Assembly (NCBI GenBank): GCA_945643635.1
Contig: CALZFC010000026.1
Span: forward strand, 888,501-952,500
Reading direction: 5' to 3'
Origin: Allodiplogaster sudhausi
Taxonomy: Eukaryota > Nematoda > Chromadorea > Rhabditida > Diplogasteridae
Length of the DNA stretch: 64,000 nucleotides
The position numbers and the translations under genes are program-made. The notes beneath the pieces are model-generated. The model was not told where the DNA came from and ran no database searches. It saw only the letters and a program-made list of their open reading frames with translations. Shown piece after piece: positions 22,787 to 36,500 of this stretch (the stretch's first letter is position 1; each line of letters opens with the position of its first letter).

Positions 22787-23139
22787 TCATTGGATCACTG
22801 AAATGTGCTTTCCCCAAGGATAATGATTCATGCATTGTAAGCAACAACAATAAAGCCGTTGGAACGGAGACAGAACAAAGAGCAATCGACACTTCTCCCC
22901 GTCTACTCTCTTCACTCGTTCTGCCGACTCATCGAAAGATGCTTGTTCATTTGTTTTTTTTCTTCCGAAAATGTCTTTTATGAAAAAATCAATCTTCTTC
23001 CTTTCCTGAAGACATTTGTCATTTTTTTTCTCGCTTTTGTTTTCTCCGTGTGCGTTGTTTCCTGCATCAATCTTGACAGAAATTCGTTTCCTCATTATCT
23101 TCTGAAAATAGAAACCAGCATTGTTTCAAGGTATTTTTT

Positions 23140-24672
23140 ATGTCCACGGCCGATTTGCGAGCAGACGAAGTAAACGGATCTTCTCCATCGCTGTCTGCTT
23201 CCGTTTCTGCTTCATCCGACCAAAAAGCGAAGAAGTTTTCGAGGAAACTACGCAATGCACAATTCTACGCAGAATGGCGAACTGTTCAGAAAACCTTCTA
23301 TTCTGAGGTTTATCATTTGAGTCATCACATTTTACTAAATGCCTCTGTTCGCTTTTTGGACACGACGCATTATGATGGCAACTCTCCTCGTGGATGACTC
23401 TGAACTCTATGTGGAAACGGAGATTCCACATATCGAGAAAACATTTGGAGCCAGCAATATTAAACGGCTGAGTTCACCTGAGCAGAAACGCCTTCTTTTC
23501 ATTAGTGGTATGATTTTGATATATGTAACAATTAATGGTATAACAAACATAGTTTTCTTGTATTTGTGATCTCAATTTTGTGTGGCTTTTCATGTCATAT
23601 GTCCATAATTTATTCTTGTAGAGCTCTTCCATACCGAACGGATTCATGTTCGAAACCTAACCATCCTACACAGAATGTTCTTCAAGCCGATGCATGATGC
23701 GAGAATAATGAGTGTTGAAGATCATAAATTGCTATTTGCCAACCTGGAGGAAGTTCTCGATGTTCACAAGGTTCATTTTTATCAGCGTTGCTTTAGCTTT
23801 AAAAGCTTATAAATTTGATTCAAGGTGCGAAGACTACGTAATCATTGAAATTAATTTATTTGCTTTAAAAAAAAGTTGATTCGACAGGAAATGAACAGAA
23901 AGATGTGCCAAATGCTGGAGCAAATAAAGCGCGAGATTGCTGATGAGCGACTCTTCGTTCCAATTTCGTCCGGCTTGTCAAAGCTCTTTGGCAGCACGAA
24001 GGGAAAGAATCTGAGATCTGCTGCGAGCAAGTTTTGCAAGCAGCAAAATGAAGCAGTTGCCACATTGATGGACTGGTCCGTGGTTCTTTTATATTACTAG
24101 CAAATAAATTTACTCATACATTTGTATGTATGTAGGTATTTTCTTTTGAAGAATCTAATCAGATGTTCTAGTGATAAGTAAGCCAAAGATATTAGTTATC
24201 CGGTGATCCGTAATTGCACAATTCTGAACTCTATGACGATTGTGCGTCTGCAGGTACCAACCAGATTCCATACACCCAGCTGCTGACTTTCTCCGCTGTG
24301 CTGAGGGCCATCCGCTCTGCCGGAAACTTCGACTTATCGAACTGCTGCAAAGTGAAGAGAAGCGTCTCGCCGAATATCCACTGATGCTGAACCGAATTGC
24401 GAAATACACTGAGGATGACGAGGTTGGAGGAAATGAAGCTCATTTGAGATACATCTCAAAAACATTACTTTTCCTTTTTTGAGATTCTAAAGCTAGCTAC
24501 TTCGCAGGACTACAACAAGTTGCTCGGAGTAGTTAAGCTTGCGAAGCTGATCCATTCGGGAGTGAGAGTGGAAATGCAAGAGCACGCGATGAGGGCGCAA
24601 CAGACCGATCGATTCTACCAGAGAGACACTGCTACTTACTATGCTACTCTTGCTAAATATTACTTCATTTAA
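23140..24672 (+). CDS. Rho guanine nucleotide exchange factor, DH domain (LARG/PDZ-RhoGEF-like), short
   Basis: DH-domain GEFs exchange GDP for GTP on Rho GTPases. Exons: 23140-23307 or longer (Ser-rich start), about 23377-23504, 23622-23770, 23889-24075, 24254-24422, 24508-24672; joins from exon 2 on keep phase. The DH signature runs ELFHTERIHVRNLTILHRMF (CR1), LFANLEEVLDVHK, FCKQQNEAVATL (CR2), then HPLCRKLRLIELLQSEEKRL and AEYPLMLNRIAKYTED (CR3), all characteristic of the regulator-of-G-protein RhoGEF group. The protein ends shortly after the DH domain (YYATLAKYYFI) and no PH domain, PDZ or C1 domain is visible, although family members are much longer. Exon 1 and exon 2 are in different frames with no clear intron between them (about 23308-23390), which may be a frameshift. 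It is probably a truncated paralogue. Confidence 0.7.
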
Positions 24673-25198
24673 GTATGGAAAGTAATGCTTTATTGTATTT
24701 TATTAGTGAAGCCTATTATAAATATGTAAATATGCGTGGCAGTGTACAAGAGGGAGAAAAAATATTTAAAACAAACCAAAGCTAAAATCGATGTTTCATA
24801 TCACGAGAGAAAGACGGCAGAATGAAATGTCTCCACAGTTGCAGGCAGAATAAACGATATGGCAAGCAAAGTTCAAAATAGCTTTCCTGTGTGCAAATAT
24901 ATTTGGCAGCTTTAGGTCGAAACTAGAAGCTGAACTATCTATGAAACACGGAAGTTACTCTACTGGACGGAGTCGCTGATGACGAAGGCATCGCGAACAC
25001 GGCTACGAGATGAAAGACACGGCGGAAGTCCCTGGAAACGGTAACATATTTTGATGCAAACTGCTGGGAAGTTAGCAAATTCTGGCGCTGAGTTCTGGAA
25101 AATACTAACTTCTGTTGGTAACTTCTGGAAAACTAGCAAATTTTGATGCTAAATTTTGGAAAGTTAGCAAGTTCTGTAGCACTTCTTCTATTCATGTG
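24673..25198. other. Convergent intergenic region with short tandem repeat
   Basis: Separates the plus-strand RhoGEF from the minus-strand membrane protein. At about 25060-25175 a roughly 40-bp unit repeats three times (GTTAGCAAATTCTGG, ACTAGCAAATTTTGATGCTA, GTTAGCAAGTTCTG). Confidence 0.6.
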
Positions 25199-28100
25199 TC
25201 AAACGTTTGTGACGAAAAGGCAGAGTAAACTTGGCACCTTCAACCGCGAGAGTCGCCGGAAGATTTGAGTCTTGTTACTGAGGAGGAAGAGGATGGCCGC
25301 GAAGAAGAGAATGAACACTACGACCGAGGCGATCCAGCTGAAGGAGGAGCCGCCACTGGCAGACTCGGCAGCTGCCACCGGCTGCTCCTCCGACGATATC
25401 CGCTCGATGTACTGGAAATTGAGGAGAGGTCACTAGGGAAATGTAACAAAAGAAATGTAAATGAAGAAAAGAAAAAAAAAGCCAACAAGTAGCCCGATTC
25501 CGTTGTCGAATGGCAATGGCGGCTGTGTCTGGAGCGCCTCAATCAATGTCCTTATTTCATCGATATCCTCCATTCCCACGGACACATGCGCAGTGACAGA
25601 CTCTTCTCCATTAGGAGTCCTGGCAACGTCAGTCAACTGCAGTCAATTAAAAATATTATGTACACATTCATTTCAGTCAATCATATGATTCTTTTTTATC
25701 TTCAGACCATGACATTCTAATAGTATGTTATTTTCTTGTTTCTTTAATATATGTAATGCCATTAGTCAGTCCTTTGTTCCCGTTTCTCGAAAGAAACATG
25801 TCTTAAATAAGGAAAAATACCAAAGAATTTTGTTGAGGAAGGCAGGCTAATATTAGCAAAACTATGTTGTTGCGTTGTTGCTGACATTAAGGAGCAACTC
25901 GGCGGGCGGCGCGAGGGTTGCACCTCGCGCGCGAGGCCTGTCCGAAGTTTGCAGCGCGGCGTGCTGGAGGGTCGCGCGCATGGCGTGCGCGAGCGAGCGA
26001 CTCATCTTCTCGCGAAAGTCACTCTCTGACACGTTGACGGTACGCGGCACACGGAGGCGGACGCGGAAGTTCTCCCAGCGACTTGAGCTGTGCGTAGCTT
26101 TTGCATAGAACACACGTTCTCTATTAGTCTTCATTTTATTCATCGAAACGAGACATCACGAGGTAACACACATTGGAGAAATAGACATCTACATGCAAAA
26201 AATAGCTCCACGAAGCAATCAGGCACAACAGAGACACTTCATAAATAGTTGGAACTAGTTACCAGCACGATCTCTTTAATATGAATCACTGCATGATTTG
26301 TGGATTATATTTAAATAATAACCTAAATTTTCACATTCCTATTAATCTGTTAAAATCACTAATTGAAAGAACCGTGGATGATGGCAACGATCACAATACA
26401 ACACTACAGACGGTGATGTTCACGTGTGCATAATACGAGGGAGTCAGTGATTGAGACGACCGATCAGCACGACAGCAGGCAGCAAGAGTGGCGAGGACTG
26501 AGCTGACCGTTCTTTGCGCGAGGCGCCGCTTCCCTGGAGTGCCCCGGTCTCAGGCAGCTCCTGGAATGCTGTGAGTGGCGTCGGTGGATGCCACGCAGGC
26601 GGTGACTGCTGCTCTTGTTGTTGCGGCAGAGAGACATTCGTGATCTGCGCGCCTATTTCAAGGCCCCGCCCTGCAGAGTCGGCTTCAATATTCAATGTAC
26701 TTATGTGCATAAGTAAGTGAGAGTTGCATACTTGATCCATTTTCTTGCCTTTACTCCCTATAGTAGTCACTGCTACCCTATCCCGCAATATAAATCAATT
26801 TAGCCTGTTTCCGCCAGGCGTCATAGCTCTAGAGGATAAGAGGATAGCAATTTGACTACATCCACATGCGATGCAAACGAGGATGATATATGAAAATGTA
26901 TATACCACGAAAGGCATCCGTTGTGCCGTACTGCGCAACCATGAAGCCATTTCTGGTTGCTGCAAAGGCGGAACAAAAGTGTAGGAAAGGGCAAATGAAA
27001 AAAGATGGAAATATATAGGCTTTTACTTGAGACGGTCGACGGCGCGGGAACGATTTCAAAGGGCGGAATTGACGGCGGTGTCGGCAGCTCGGAGTCTATG
27101 AATAGAATGCACCTTCTTGCTTTGATTGTACGGCTCAATATGTCTACTCGAATTAGAAGATGTGTATTGTAGGCTTCATAAAATGTTAATGGAGAAGTGT
27201 ACGTGCAAATAATATTTTAGTGAAAAGAATATTATGAGCTATGTATATGTACATACATACATACCCACGAGAGGTGATGGCGATGGTGGGAACAATGTGA
27301 AGGTGTCTGCATGTAAAAGGAATTGAAGAACTAGAGAAATGCTGTGGGAAAGTCCGTCTATATTAAATGGGTTTTTTTTTAAATATTTATTTCAAAGTAG
27401 CTCAGTACCATCAATTGGAAAAGTTGGCGGAAGAGGCGGCGTCTCGGTCAAATCGGTCGAGCCGGACCAGACTGAAATTACTAGGCAAATGTATCGAGGA
27501 AACAATACGAATAACAAGATAAAAACCCTATCTTTGAAACTGCTCTTTAAAAATATCTTTTTGTAAAATATTCTGTCTGAATTAGAATAGAAACCGTAAA
27601 AGAACTAAAGCAGGGTCCCACCGTCAGTCATGAATCCGGGAAGACTATTGGCGGGAGTAGGAAAACGTGTCGCAGTGCCACTTCCTGGTTCGTCCGTCGG
27701 AAATGGAGGAGGAGCGACCGTTGTGGGCATCGATGCTCCTCCGCCAGTTCGGCCTCCCTGCGTCGCACCGGTGGTGGCATTCGAGACGCCTCCGGATGTT
27801 TTACTAGTCGCTTGCGTTCGATAGGCCACCGTGCTGTCTGCGCTGGAGCCCGATGTGGCTCTCCCAGGGGACAAGAGATTTCCATCATCAGTGGATCCGC
27901 CTGGACCAGTGCTAGGTCCTCCGCTTGGCGATGTTCTCCAGGTGCCAGGAGTCTCTCCACTTCCCTCGATCGTCTCCGGAGTGCCTTCGTGGTTTGCGAC
28001 AAACTCGGGCGGGCCGACGGTGACGAACCGATCTGGCGGCAGCGCGAAGGGCGGGAAGAGAGTGGGCGCCACTGGCCGCGACGGCGTCGTCGTCATGTCG

Positions 28101-30549
28101 ATCGTGACGTTGCCCGTCTCGAGCAGCATGCTCGGCACGCCGTTCAACACGTGCAGCGCGTGGTGCGATGAGGTGAGGGAGGCCTCAGATTGGACATCAT
28201 TTTATATTTAATATTAAATTAATTGATACTTAATTTATAGTCAGAGAGTTCTCAAGATTTGACACATTTCATTTGTTATTAATTTAATTAACTAGTAATT
28301 GATAGTCAGACCAAAGGTCAAGATTCAACACATTTAATTTATTAAAAATTTAACAAATAAACGATTATTTGATAAAGTAGCCGGTTCATAGTCATCTAAA
28401 TTCCTTGAGAACTAAAGAAATTTCTTCGTCTTGGCTGCACCTAGTAGAAATAAAGCTGTTAACCGTGGTCGAGTTGGTGGCGATGGATATATGAGAAGTG
28501 GTCGACTGCGCGCTCATCTCTCGCGTCGAGTACAGCGCCATCTTGAGCGAGAGAGACGTGACGTTCAGCCTCTCGGCCTGCGTGCTTCGTCCGCCGATGG
28601 CGATGTCGCCGCCGCCGTGATCCACTTGGAGACTGCGGGGATAGCAGTGTGCAGAGATAGTATTCGTTTCATTTTTTATACCTATTTTTTTCCTGGTATG
28701 CTTCAAGATATCTACATATGTCATAACAAAAAAAATAAAAATAAAAAAAAGAAAGAAAAAAGAGATCCCCGCTGACAGCGAATGTTGCTGGACGTCAAAG
28801 AAGACGTCGGATGAGTTCTTCTCGATGACCGCTCGCGTGTTCTCCTTGGGTGTTACAATGATGAGATGCTGGTCGGTGAGCGCGAGTTGGAAGGGCGAGA
28901 GCACGGTGCGCAACTCAACTGTGTGCGTCTGGGTGAAGAGGCGGACGCGGCGGTAGTCGGGGTCAATGTCCAGCATCACCTGATTATGATTATTACGAGA
29001 GAGCAAGAAATTTAAGCAGATTACTGAAGTAAGGCTATCGTGATTGATATGTAGTACTATAAGCGTTTGAAAGCTGATAAAGCATGAAGGAAAGTTTGAA
29101 TAGTTCAGATTGAGTAGTATTCTCACGAAATACTACCTCGCCATAGACCGTTCGTACTCGTGCGCCGAGAAGAACGGCACGCACAAAGTAGTCGTTGTCC
29201 GATGCTGAAGTTAATTAGTTACTTTTAATTTGTTAGCAGGTAAACTACTCATTTCCTCTAGGATACATGAACGATCGAAAAAAGACAAGAAAAACAAACT
29301 CGAGAGAATGATCTGTCTTTCGAGTGTCGTCTTGTCGGTGACATTGGAAGCAATGTCCATCATCTTGCGTGCATTGATGTGTCGCGTGTACGCGGTCAGA
29401 TCGGCAGAGCTGCCTTGGAAGGCCTCCACCTTCATTCATTCATTCATTCAGGCTTACAAGCAGGTTTGAAATTATATGATTCTAGATAACGTATAAAGTG
29501 AGAAAGTAAAATACATACATACATACATTCATAGTATGTATAAAATACGTATATAATTTCCCGAGCTGACGACCGCTTACCTTCATGCCGCTGTCTTCGA
29601 TGGAGACGTTGACGCTGCCGCGGAGCGCATTCGACGACGACGACTGCCCGTCGCTGCTGCGGTTCGTGTACATTGAGTACTGAAATCTTTCTTTTTACTT
29701 ACATACATATATACATTATTTACGCACACCTTACAATTAGTGAAACGTGGAGATAATATGAATAGGATTAAACGGAAGATGATACAACAGAAGGCTTATA
29801 GTTCGCAACAGAATTGAATTACATCTCTTACACTTTTCTTTAATCTATATATGTATATAGTAAATATATTTTCAACAACAAAAAACTCGGTAGTAATTAG
29901 GCAATAATTAAAACCATTAATGAACCTTTGATGTCACCGACTGCGCGTGAACGTTGGCCGTTCGCACGTGCATGTACGTCTCGACGTCGCTGGCCGTGTA
30001 GTTGACAAAGGTGTCGTAGCTGTCGAAGGTGACATTCGACGACGACGCCCACGTCGTCATGTTCAGCTGATTCTCGCGTAGCTCGATTCGCGAGTGACTC
30101 GACGTCACCACCACGACGTCCGTGACCGAGACGTTCGAGTCGATCGAATGGACCTACGACGAAGTTTCACAGACAATCATACAAAAATAAATAAAATAAA
30201 ATTGCACACAATTTGAGAATATGGCTTAAAGGAGCTATAAACTCAATCTTGAAGTCGCTCTTTTTTGCGAGACACAACGGAGATGTGATTGAAAGAGACT
30301 CAAAATAAAAAGGAAAATTGATATTGATCCCTTTAAATTTGAGAGCTTTAAAGCTAAACTCTAAAGATTCCTGCTAACCTGGACATGATTAGATGGAAGT
30401 GTCTGTCGTTTCAATCGCTTTGTCGTCGCGGCTGCAGCTGAACACTGATTGGAGAGGGCAAACAGGGCGAGGGTGGAGAGCAAGAGGCATGCCTGCTGCC
30501 ACCGAACGGCGCCATCCATGGGCCTGCTGCTTCCGAGTGGAGAGACCAA
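25199..30549 (-). CDS. Type I membrane glycoprotein with mucin-like stalk, at least 15 exons
   Basis: Starts ATG at 30547-30549 or, better for a signal peptide, 30517-30519 (then ACLLLSTLALFALSNQCSAA and a furin-like KRLKRQ). Exons: 30379-30549, 29926-30153, 29581-29679, about 29310-29430, 29137-29204, 28777-28979, 28441-28632, about 27612-28183, about 27410-27487, 27270-27307, 27030-27095, 26906-26959, 26508-26699, 25886-26081, 25487-25636, 25199-25411. The N-terminal half is rich in N-glycosylation sites and beta-type sequence without a domain I recognise. The exon at 27.6-28.2 kb is Pro/Thr/Ser/Gly-rich (mucin-like). Exons at 25.5-26.1 kb (RWENFRVRLRVPRTVNVSES, VTAHVSVGMEDIDEIRTLIE) look like a membrane-proximal SEA-like fold. 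A transmembrane helix (SFSWIASVVVFILFFAAILF) and a short basic tail end the protein. Joins around 26.7-26.9 and 28.2-28.4 kb are not resolved. Product unnamed. Confidence 0.6.
28211..28345. repeat. Diverged tandem duplication in an intron
   Basis: Two units of about 75 bp share ATAGTCAGA, CAAGATT, ACACATTT and a TTAATTTAATT-like stretch. It lies in the intron preceding the mucin-like exon of the membrane protein. Confidence 0.6.
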
Positions 30550-30599
30550 GCCTGTCTGTGTCTCCGGGGTCAGGGCAGGCCAGGATAGACTAGACTAGA

Positions 30600-31415
30600 C
30601 TGTAGTCGACGGCACTCTGAGACTATCCGCCGAGTTAGTGTCTACTAAAGTGTCTTCTTTCTAAAAATGTGACAGAGGCGGATATGCGCACTCGACAGAG
30701 TTTTTAAAAACATTGGTGTAGCATGTGCATATGAATGGCGCGCTAACAAGTCTATCTATGGCAATCCGTTGCAAACCAATGAATATGGATATGGATAGGT
30801 GCTCACTCAGAGCACGATGACGCAATATCCGCCATAAAAAGAGGAATGATCTCTCGCCGAAACAGGCACTCATCTGTTGAATGCTGCTGCATTCTGTACG
30901 ATGAGAGACACACGGGTGTTCAAATGATATGTTTGTGATGTTTCGTGGCTTACCTTACAACGCTGACATGTTCAAAATGTTCAAATGAAGTCAGCTAGGG
31001 AACAAAGAAAGCACGAAAGAGAAAAGAAGAAGGCAAGTAGATCAAAGTATTGTTGCGCGAGGGTGGCATCAAAGTACTTGGCATCCTGCCAGCCGGCCGG
31101 CCACTGTCCACTTCCACGACGGACGATGAATTGCCATAGAAACACACTGGTTGAAGCCGAGTGGCTCGCACTCTTTTGCAATCTTTCTCCATTTCCATTT
31201 CCTGCTCTCTGCCACTTTTTCTCCATCTCTCTATCTCTCTCTCTCTCTCTTTTCACTTTACTACTTCTACTACTCTCTTTCTCTTTGTTTCCCTTTCACT
31301 CTCTATTTTCTCTCTCTCTCTCTCTTTCCAACGACTCTTCTTCTCAGGTGCGCCGTTTCTTCACCTCGGCAAAATGCATCTGTTACCAGCGCTTACGACT
31401 AAAAGAGAGTGGGCG

Positions 31416-31447
<32 letters not shown>

Positions 31448-33530
31448 TAAGAAGGAGTCAGCTTCGTTCGCTTCCTCCAGGCTCTTCGATCTCATGGACG
31501 CTTTCGGACTCCATTTATGCATGTCCACTTTTTCTCTCCATCCCATTCAATCTTTCTCAACCTCTCTAACATCTCCACACTCTCTCTCTCTGTGTACTCC
31601 TCTAAATCTCACTCTCTAGCGGAAACCACATCCTTGGACGGCGCTCTCGCATGCTCGACATCACAGCGTTTTCGTACTATTATATACATATCGAGAATAG
31701 AGCTCAAGATTCTTGAAGAGATGCAGAGAGAAAAAGAGACTTAGAGAGGAGCGAGCGAGAGAGATAGACGGGACTAAGATAGAGAATAGAGCATACACTC
31801 GAACTCGAATGCCAATAATTCGCTCGCACCTTAATAGTATTGCAGCGTACTCTTATTGTTATGGAGGGATAAAGATTGAAAGCAAGGCAGAGCTTCCTAT
31901 AGCATCACCATTGCATATAGAAATCTCACTTATTCTTCGCATACTTCCACTCGGGCACGTTCTCGCTTGAAATTGTTCAGAGAAATTATTTAAAAAAAAA
32001 CATTTCAGGTTGCATTTAGTAAAGCACAAAAATAGCGCTGTATGCCCATTTCCATTCGTAAAGTGAAGTCGAAAGAGATTGAGAAAAAAATTTTGGGCAA
32101 GGGCGCATGTCGAAAGAAGGATAATCCACATGCAGCGCTGCCGAATCCGAAATATTACACTAAAAACTTCTCCTTCTAAAAGCTTTTTGGCCCTTGCACT
32201 AGAAGAAACTTGTGTCAAAGTTGTACATACACATTTATCTTGAAAGATTTACGAATAAATGTTGGCAATAATATGATTAGAAAAGACGCGAATGCTGTCA
32301 CCGTCGTGTACATACAATATATTTCGTAATATTTTTGCATTAGCATAATGCAACGAGGATGAGAACATAATAAGTAGGGAACTATATATAAATGCAGGTC
32401 AATTATTATTCGCATTGAAATAGAACATGGCAGTGCCTTACAAAGGGATAGACTGGCACGTTTAAAATTGAAATCATCCCGTCAAGAAAAGTTTATAATC
32501 TTCATAGAGCACGTATGCTAACCTAGGATTTCTACATAAAAAAATTTCCATTGAAAAGAAAAAAATATGACCAACAAATTTTTTTTAAAACAAACGAGTA
32601 TGTGAAAGAGAGAAGAAGGAACCTGTATTAGATGAATCCCATGCGGACATAACAAATATTAAGCTTGAACACACAGTAATTAGCAGAGAAACAATTAATT
32701 ATGACATATATTTGATTGATATCTGAAGCTACTGCTTTAGACACTTTCAAGAAAAAGAACAATAAACAAACTTTCAAGAATAGAGTTAGAGAAATCGAGA
32801 GGATAAAGGCCATAAGTCAGACAATCACAGGGAGCGCTCTGACATCATGCGCACATGAGCTGGTGGGCTATGGTGTATTAGGGGGGATGAGTTGGGAGAA
32901 AGAGAGAAAATGAGAGAGAGAGAGAAAGAGGGAGGGGAAATAGGAACTTGGAGGAGAGCGAGAGAGTGTGTAAAATCAGAGAAAAGAAAAGATAAAAATG
33001 AAAGAAATGGGCTAGAAAAGGGTGGAAGCAAGTGCGGAAGGCGAAAGGAGAAAGTTAAGAGGAGTGGTGGCTAGAGCGCGACTCCACCCCTTTCCCTCTC
33101 TCTCTCCACCTTCGCTGACTCTGGCTGGCAGAAAGATACACGGCTAATGTAGCATCTTGATGAAGCGAGTGCCAGGCAGGCTGGCTTTCGTCCAAGGAAA
33201 AATTCGCTGAGATCACGCAAATGAGGATTCTTGAGGTGTGTGCATGTGAGAGAAGAGAAGGGAGATGAGGGAGGCATGAGAAATGGCGACTCGTCATAGT
33301 AGGCGGCATACGTACATACATATGTACATACATATACGTCGGGACTTTGAGGAGAGTAATTATGGACTTGTTGAGATGGGAAAGAAGAGGAGTAGGATTC
33401 GATATGGCAAGGGATGAAAGAAGCGATTGTTTTGCCGAGCTTTTAGTGGGGTGTGCGAATAGCAAACATATCTGTTTTGGTTAGGGTTGATCTTCTTACA
33501 ATTACTGAAGGTTTAAAAAAGAAAGTGAGT
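30600..33530. other. Intergenic region between the two minus-strand genes
   Basis: No supported exon. Contains (CT) tracts at about 31215-31330 and 31560-31615, (GA) tracts at 31416-31446 and 32905-32930, and a CATACATA/TATG-rich hairpin-like patch at 33308-33335. Promoter elements of the membrane protein gene presumably lie in the first kilobase, but none stands out. Confidence 0.5.
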
Positions 33531-33533
33531 CTA

Positions 33534-36500
33534 CTAGACGAGGTCTCCGTCTTGCTGCGAGTAGCGTAGCGAGCCGGCTCGTACGCCGTTCGGCTGCTGG
33601 ATGAACGTGCTGAGCATGTGCTGTTGCTGATGACGCTGCTGCTGGTTCGGCGTGCCGGGCGCTGACCGCAGTAGCGTGTTGTTGTTGCTGCTGAGTTGGC
33701 CCTGGTTATTGTTGTTCACCTTGGCGTAGCTGCTGCTCCCGCCAGCCGATGAGCTGTGATTGCTGAGCAGTGTCCCGTTCATCGGCATGTAGCCACGGCG
33801 AGTAAGCGAGCGGTCGGCGTACAGCGATGCCACGTCCTGCGGAGGCTCCTGAAAAACGGTTTTCTTTAATATTTTTTTCTTGTTTCGCAATGAAACCTTC
33901 AAGCGTCTAGAACAAGGAATCACTTGTTGGCGTTTCAATTCCTGGCAGTGAATTTGAGTGATTGGATTTAGATACTATGTGCATCTCTGGTCGCAGCATA
34001 GTTTGCTCTTGACCAAATGAGCGTCCGCACCGCTTTGCCATTGAAGAGCACAAGCAGTATTGGCCAAAATATCAGAGTGCGGCGGATTACGACAACGCGC
34101 CTATATCCGCTTTCTCCATGCCTTCATTCCTCGCTCAGACTACTACATACTTCGTATCACGGGGAACTAACGCATAAATCTCTTTGTTTAGTATGTCTAC
34201 TTGAACCGAGAGCGCGTAATCACATAACGTGGCGTGGCAGTTTGCTCGGTATATTCTCTGCTAGTCTCTCATTTTTATGAGTCATTACACGGAGGCATTC
34301 TGACCTTGCTTTCATCTGCTATTCTTTCACATTTGCCTTCTGCGAACACATAACTGCGCGTGTCATGCGGAGTACATTGATATTAATCGCATTTCTGCCA
34401 CGGTGCGTTCGATGGCATGCCTGGCAACGAATTTAATCACACCTACTACAACGTTGATATCGTTCATAATCTGATGTCGCCTATGAATCTCTTAAGTCTC
34501 TTCAATCTCTACGTCTCGTCATCCCCTTTCGAGTTTCTCTTTCGCTGCTGCTAACCGGATATGGCATGTTGGCGTAGGTGCCCGTTTGAAGCATTGCGTC
34601 TCTCGATGAGTAACCGCGTGCTGAATAATGATGAATCAACACGTTGTACACGCCAGCAGACAGGGGAAAACATTATTATTGAAAGAGGGAAAAAACAAAA
34701 CATACGATCCATGTCCAACTCGACAAGGCAAGCACGCTCGTAATAAGCAGGATCGATCTGTTGCATGTAGCCGTTCGGGTTTACTTCCTAAAAGTATCTT
34801 TGATTTGAAGAAGGAAAGTCTAGAACTGTTGAAAGACTGGAGCTAACATTGGAAGACTACATATTTCTATAATGTTATAGATACAGTAATTTTATGGAAA
34901 CTTAAGAAAGAAACGAATCGCATAAAACTTTTAAAAAAATCGCTAGCAACGCACAATCATAGTCCGTACGCTATGTTCGTCTTCACTGCCGGTCCCATGG
35001 AAGTCTTCGGCGCGAGAAGAGATGTCGCCGCCAGCACCCGATCCTGGACGGGTTAGCAGACACGCCGTAGAAGGTGGCAGACCACCCCCGCCTCCGCAAG
35101 CATCGATTGCACCGTACATTTGCATGGAACGCAGCCCGTCAGCGCCATTCGCAGTTGAACGCACGATTTCTGTTTTCTCTGCAAAATTTGCTTTTTTTAA
35201 TAAATAAATTGCAGAAAATATCTTCAAAAAAATTGGAAACGCTCTTCAAATTCAGCAAAAAAAACATTAAGAAGAAATCGCAGATTGTTATTCCGTGCAG
35301 AGCAATTAGAATGAATTCATGATTTGAACGAATTCAATAAATAGTTTCGATGGGGATAAGAGCACTTTTCAACCATATACATAGCTTTTGCGTTTTTTTT
35401 TGTTGCTAACCTGGAGGATCGGCGTAAAAGTGGACTGAAAAATCGCAGTTCTATGTTAGTATGCATCATCAGCAATACATTTTAGCTTTTAAGAAGAAGA
35501 AATCTCAGAATTTATCTATGAAGATGGCTTGACAACGAAACCTTGAATGATCTTCTTTCTTCTATGCTTCTTCAGAATGTAATAGATGAGCAGGAGATTG
35601 AGGATGACGAGAACAGAGGCGACGACGAGAAGGTACGGCATGAGATTCGCAAGCGACATCCAGCCAGATGTCTGAAAGATCAAAGATCAATGATTTCCGA
35701 TCTAAGAAAACAAAGTAATAAGATAAGTAATTAATCATTATCTTATCATATGCAAATCCGATTTACCTTGCTGTTGACGTTCTCGATACTAACGCCTTCT
35801 TCAGTGAGCGTGGAAAAGCGTTGTGGCGGTCGGGTGAAGTCAGACGAGAAGCCGCGAGCGTTCAGAGAGCGCAGTTGGAAGAGATACGTCGTCGCGGCGA
35901 TCAGGCCGGCCAGTTTTACATGCTGCAAGTGGGACGAGTAAAGACATCAATGATCAATGATTAACTTATGAACATCTGGGAATGAAAACTTTATAGCAAA
36001 AAATGAACTATGAACGAACCGGTCTTGTCGTGTTGACTGTATAAATCTTGTGATCGCCTTCTCGCTGGTAGCGCAGCTCGAAGATTTGCTCGGCGCCGCC
36101 GTCAAATCCTGGCGTCCATGCGAGCGAGATGGCGTCGGGCGTCGAGTTGGTCGTGTGCACGTGGAGCGGCACTTCGGGCGGCGCCAGTGGGCCCACGGGC
36201 ACAATGTACGAGTCTTCGCCCATGCGGTTGAACGCCGTGCACTTGACTTCGCGCGTGTAGTCGTCGGGGCCGAGGCTTGAGATCCACAAGGTGCTCTGGA
36301 CATACATATATTTCTTACTTTAATTTAGTTTAATTAAATTAAATTAGATTATATTATATTATCAAATCAATTTTCTTTTTTAAAATTTCAAATAAAAAAT
36401 AGTAATAATAACCTCAAAGGTGCTGTAGTCGAGCTGACTGGTGTGCAGCGCAAACTTGGAGTTGTTGGCGCGAATCTGCTCGCCGCCACGGAACCACGCA

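Noticed and set aside
26101..26160. Extension of the minus-strand exon at 25886-26081 to an upstream Met
   Set aside because: Phase from the exon at 26508-26699 fits a splice at 26081, so the upstream part is intron.
27605..28211. Plus-strand frames opposite the mucin-like exon
   Set aside because: Antisense shadows; the minus strand has splice sites, a protein-like composition and phase-compatible neighbours.
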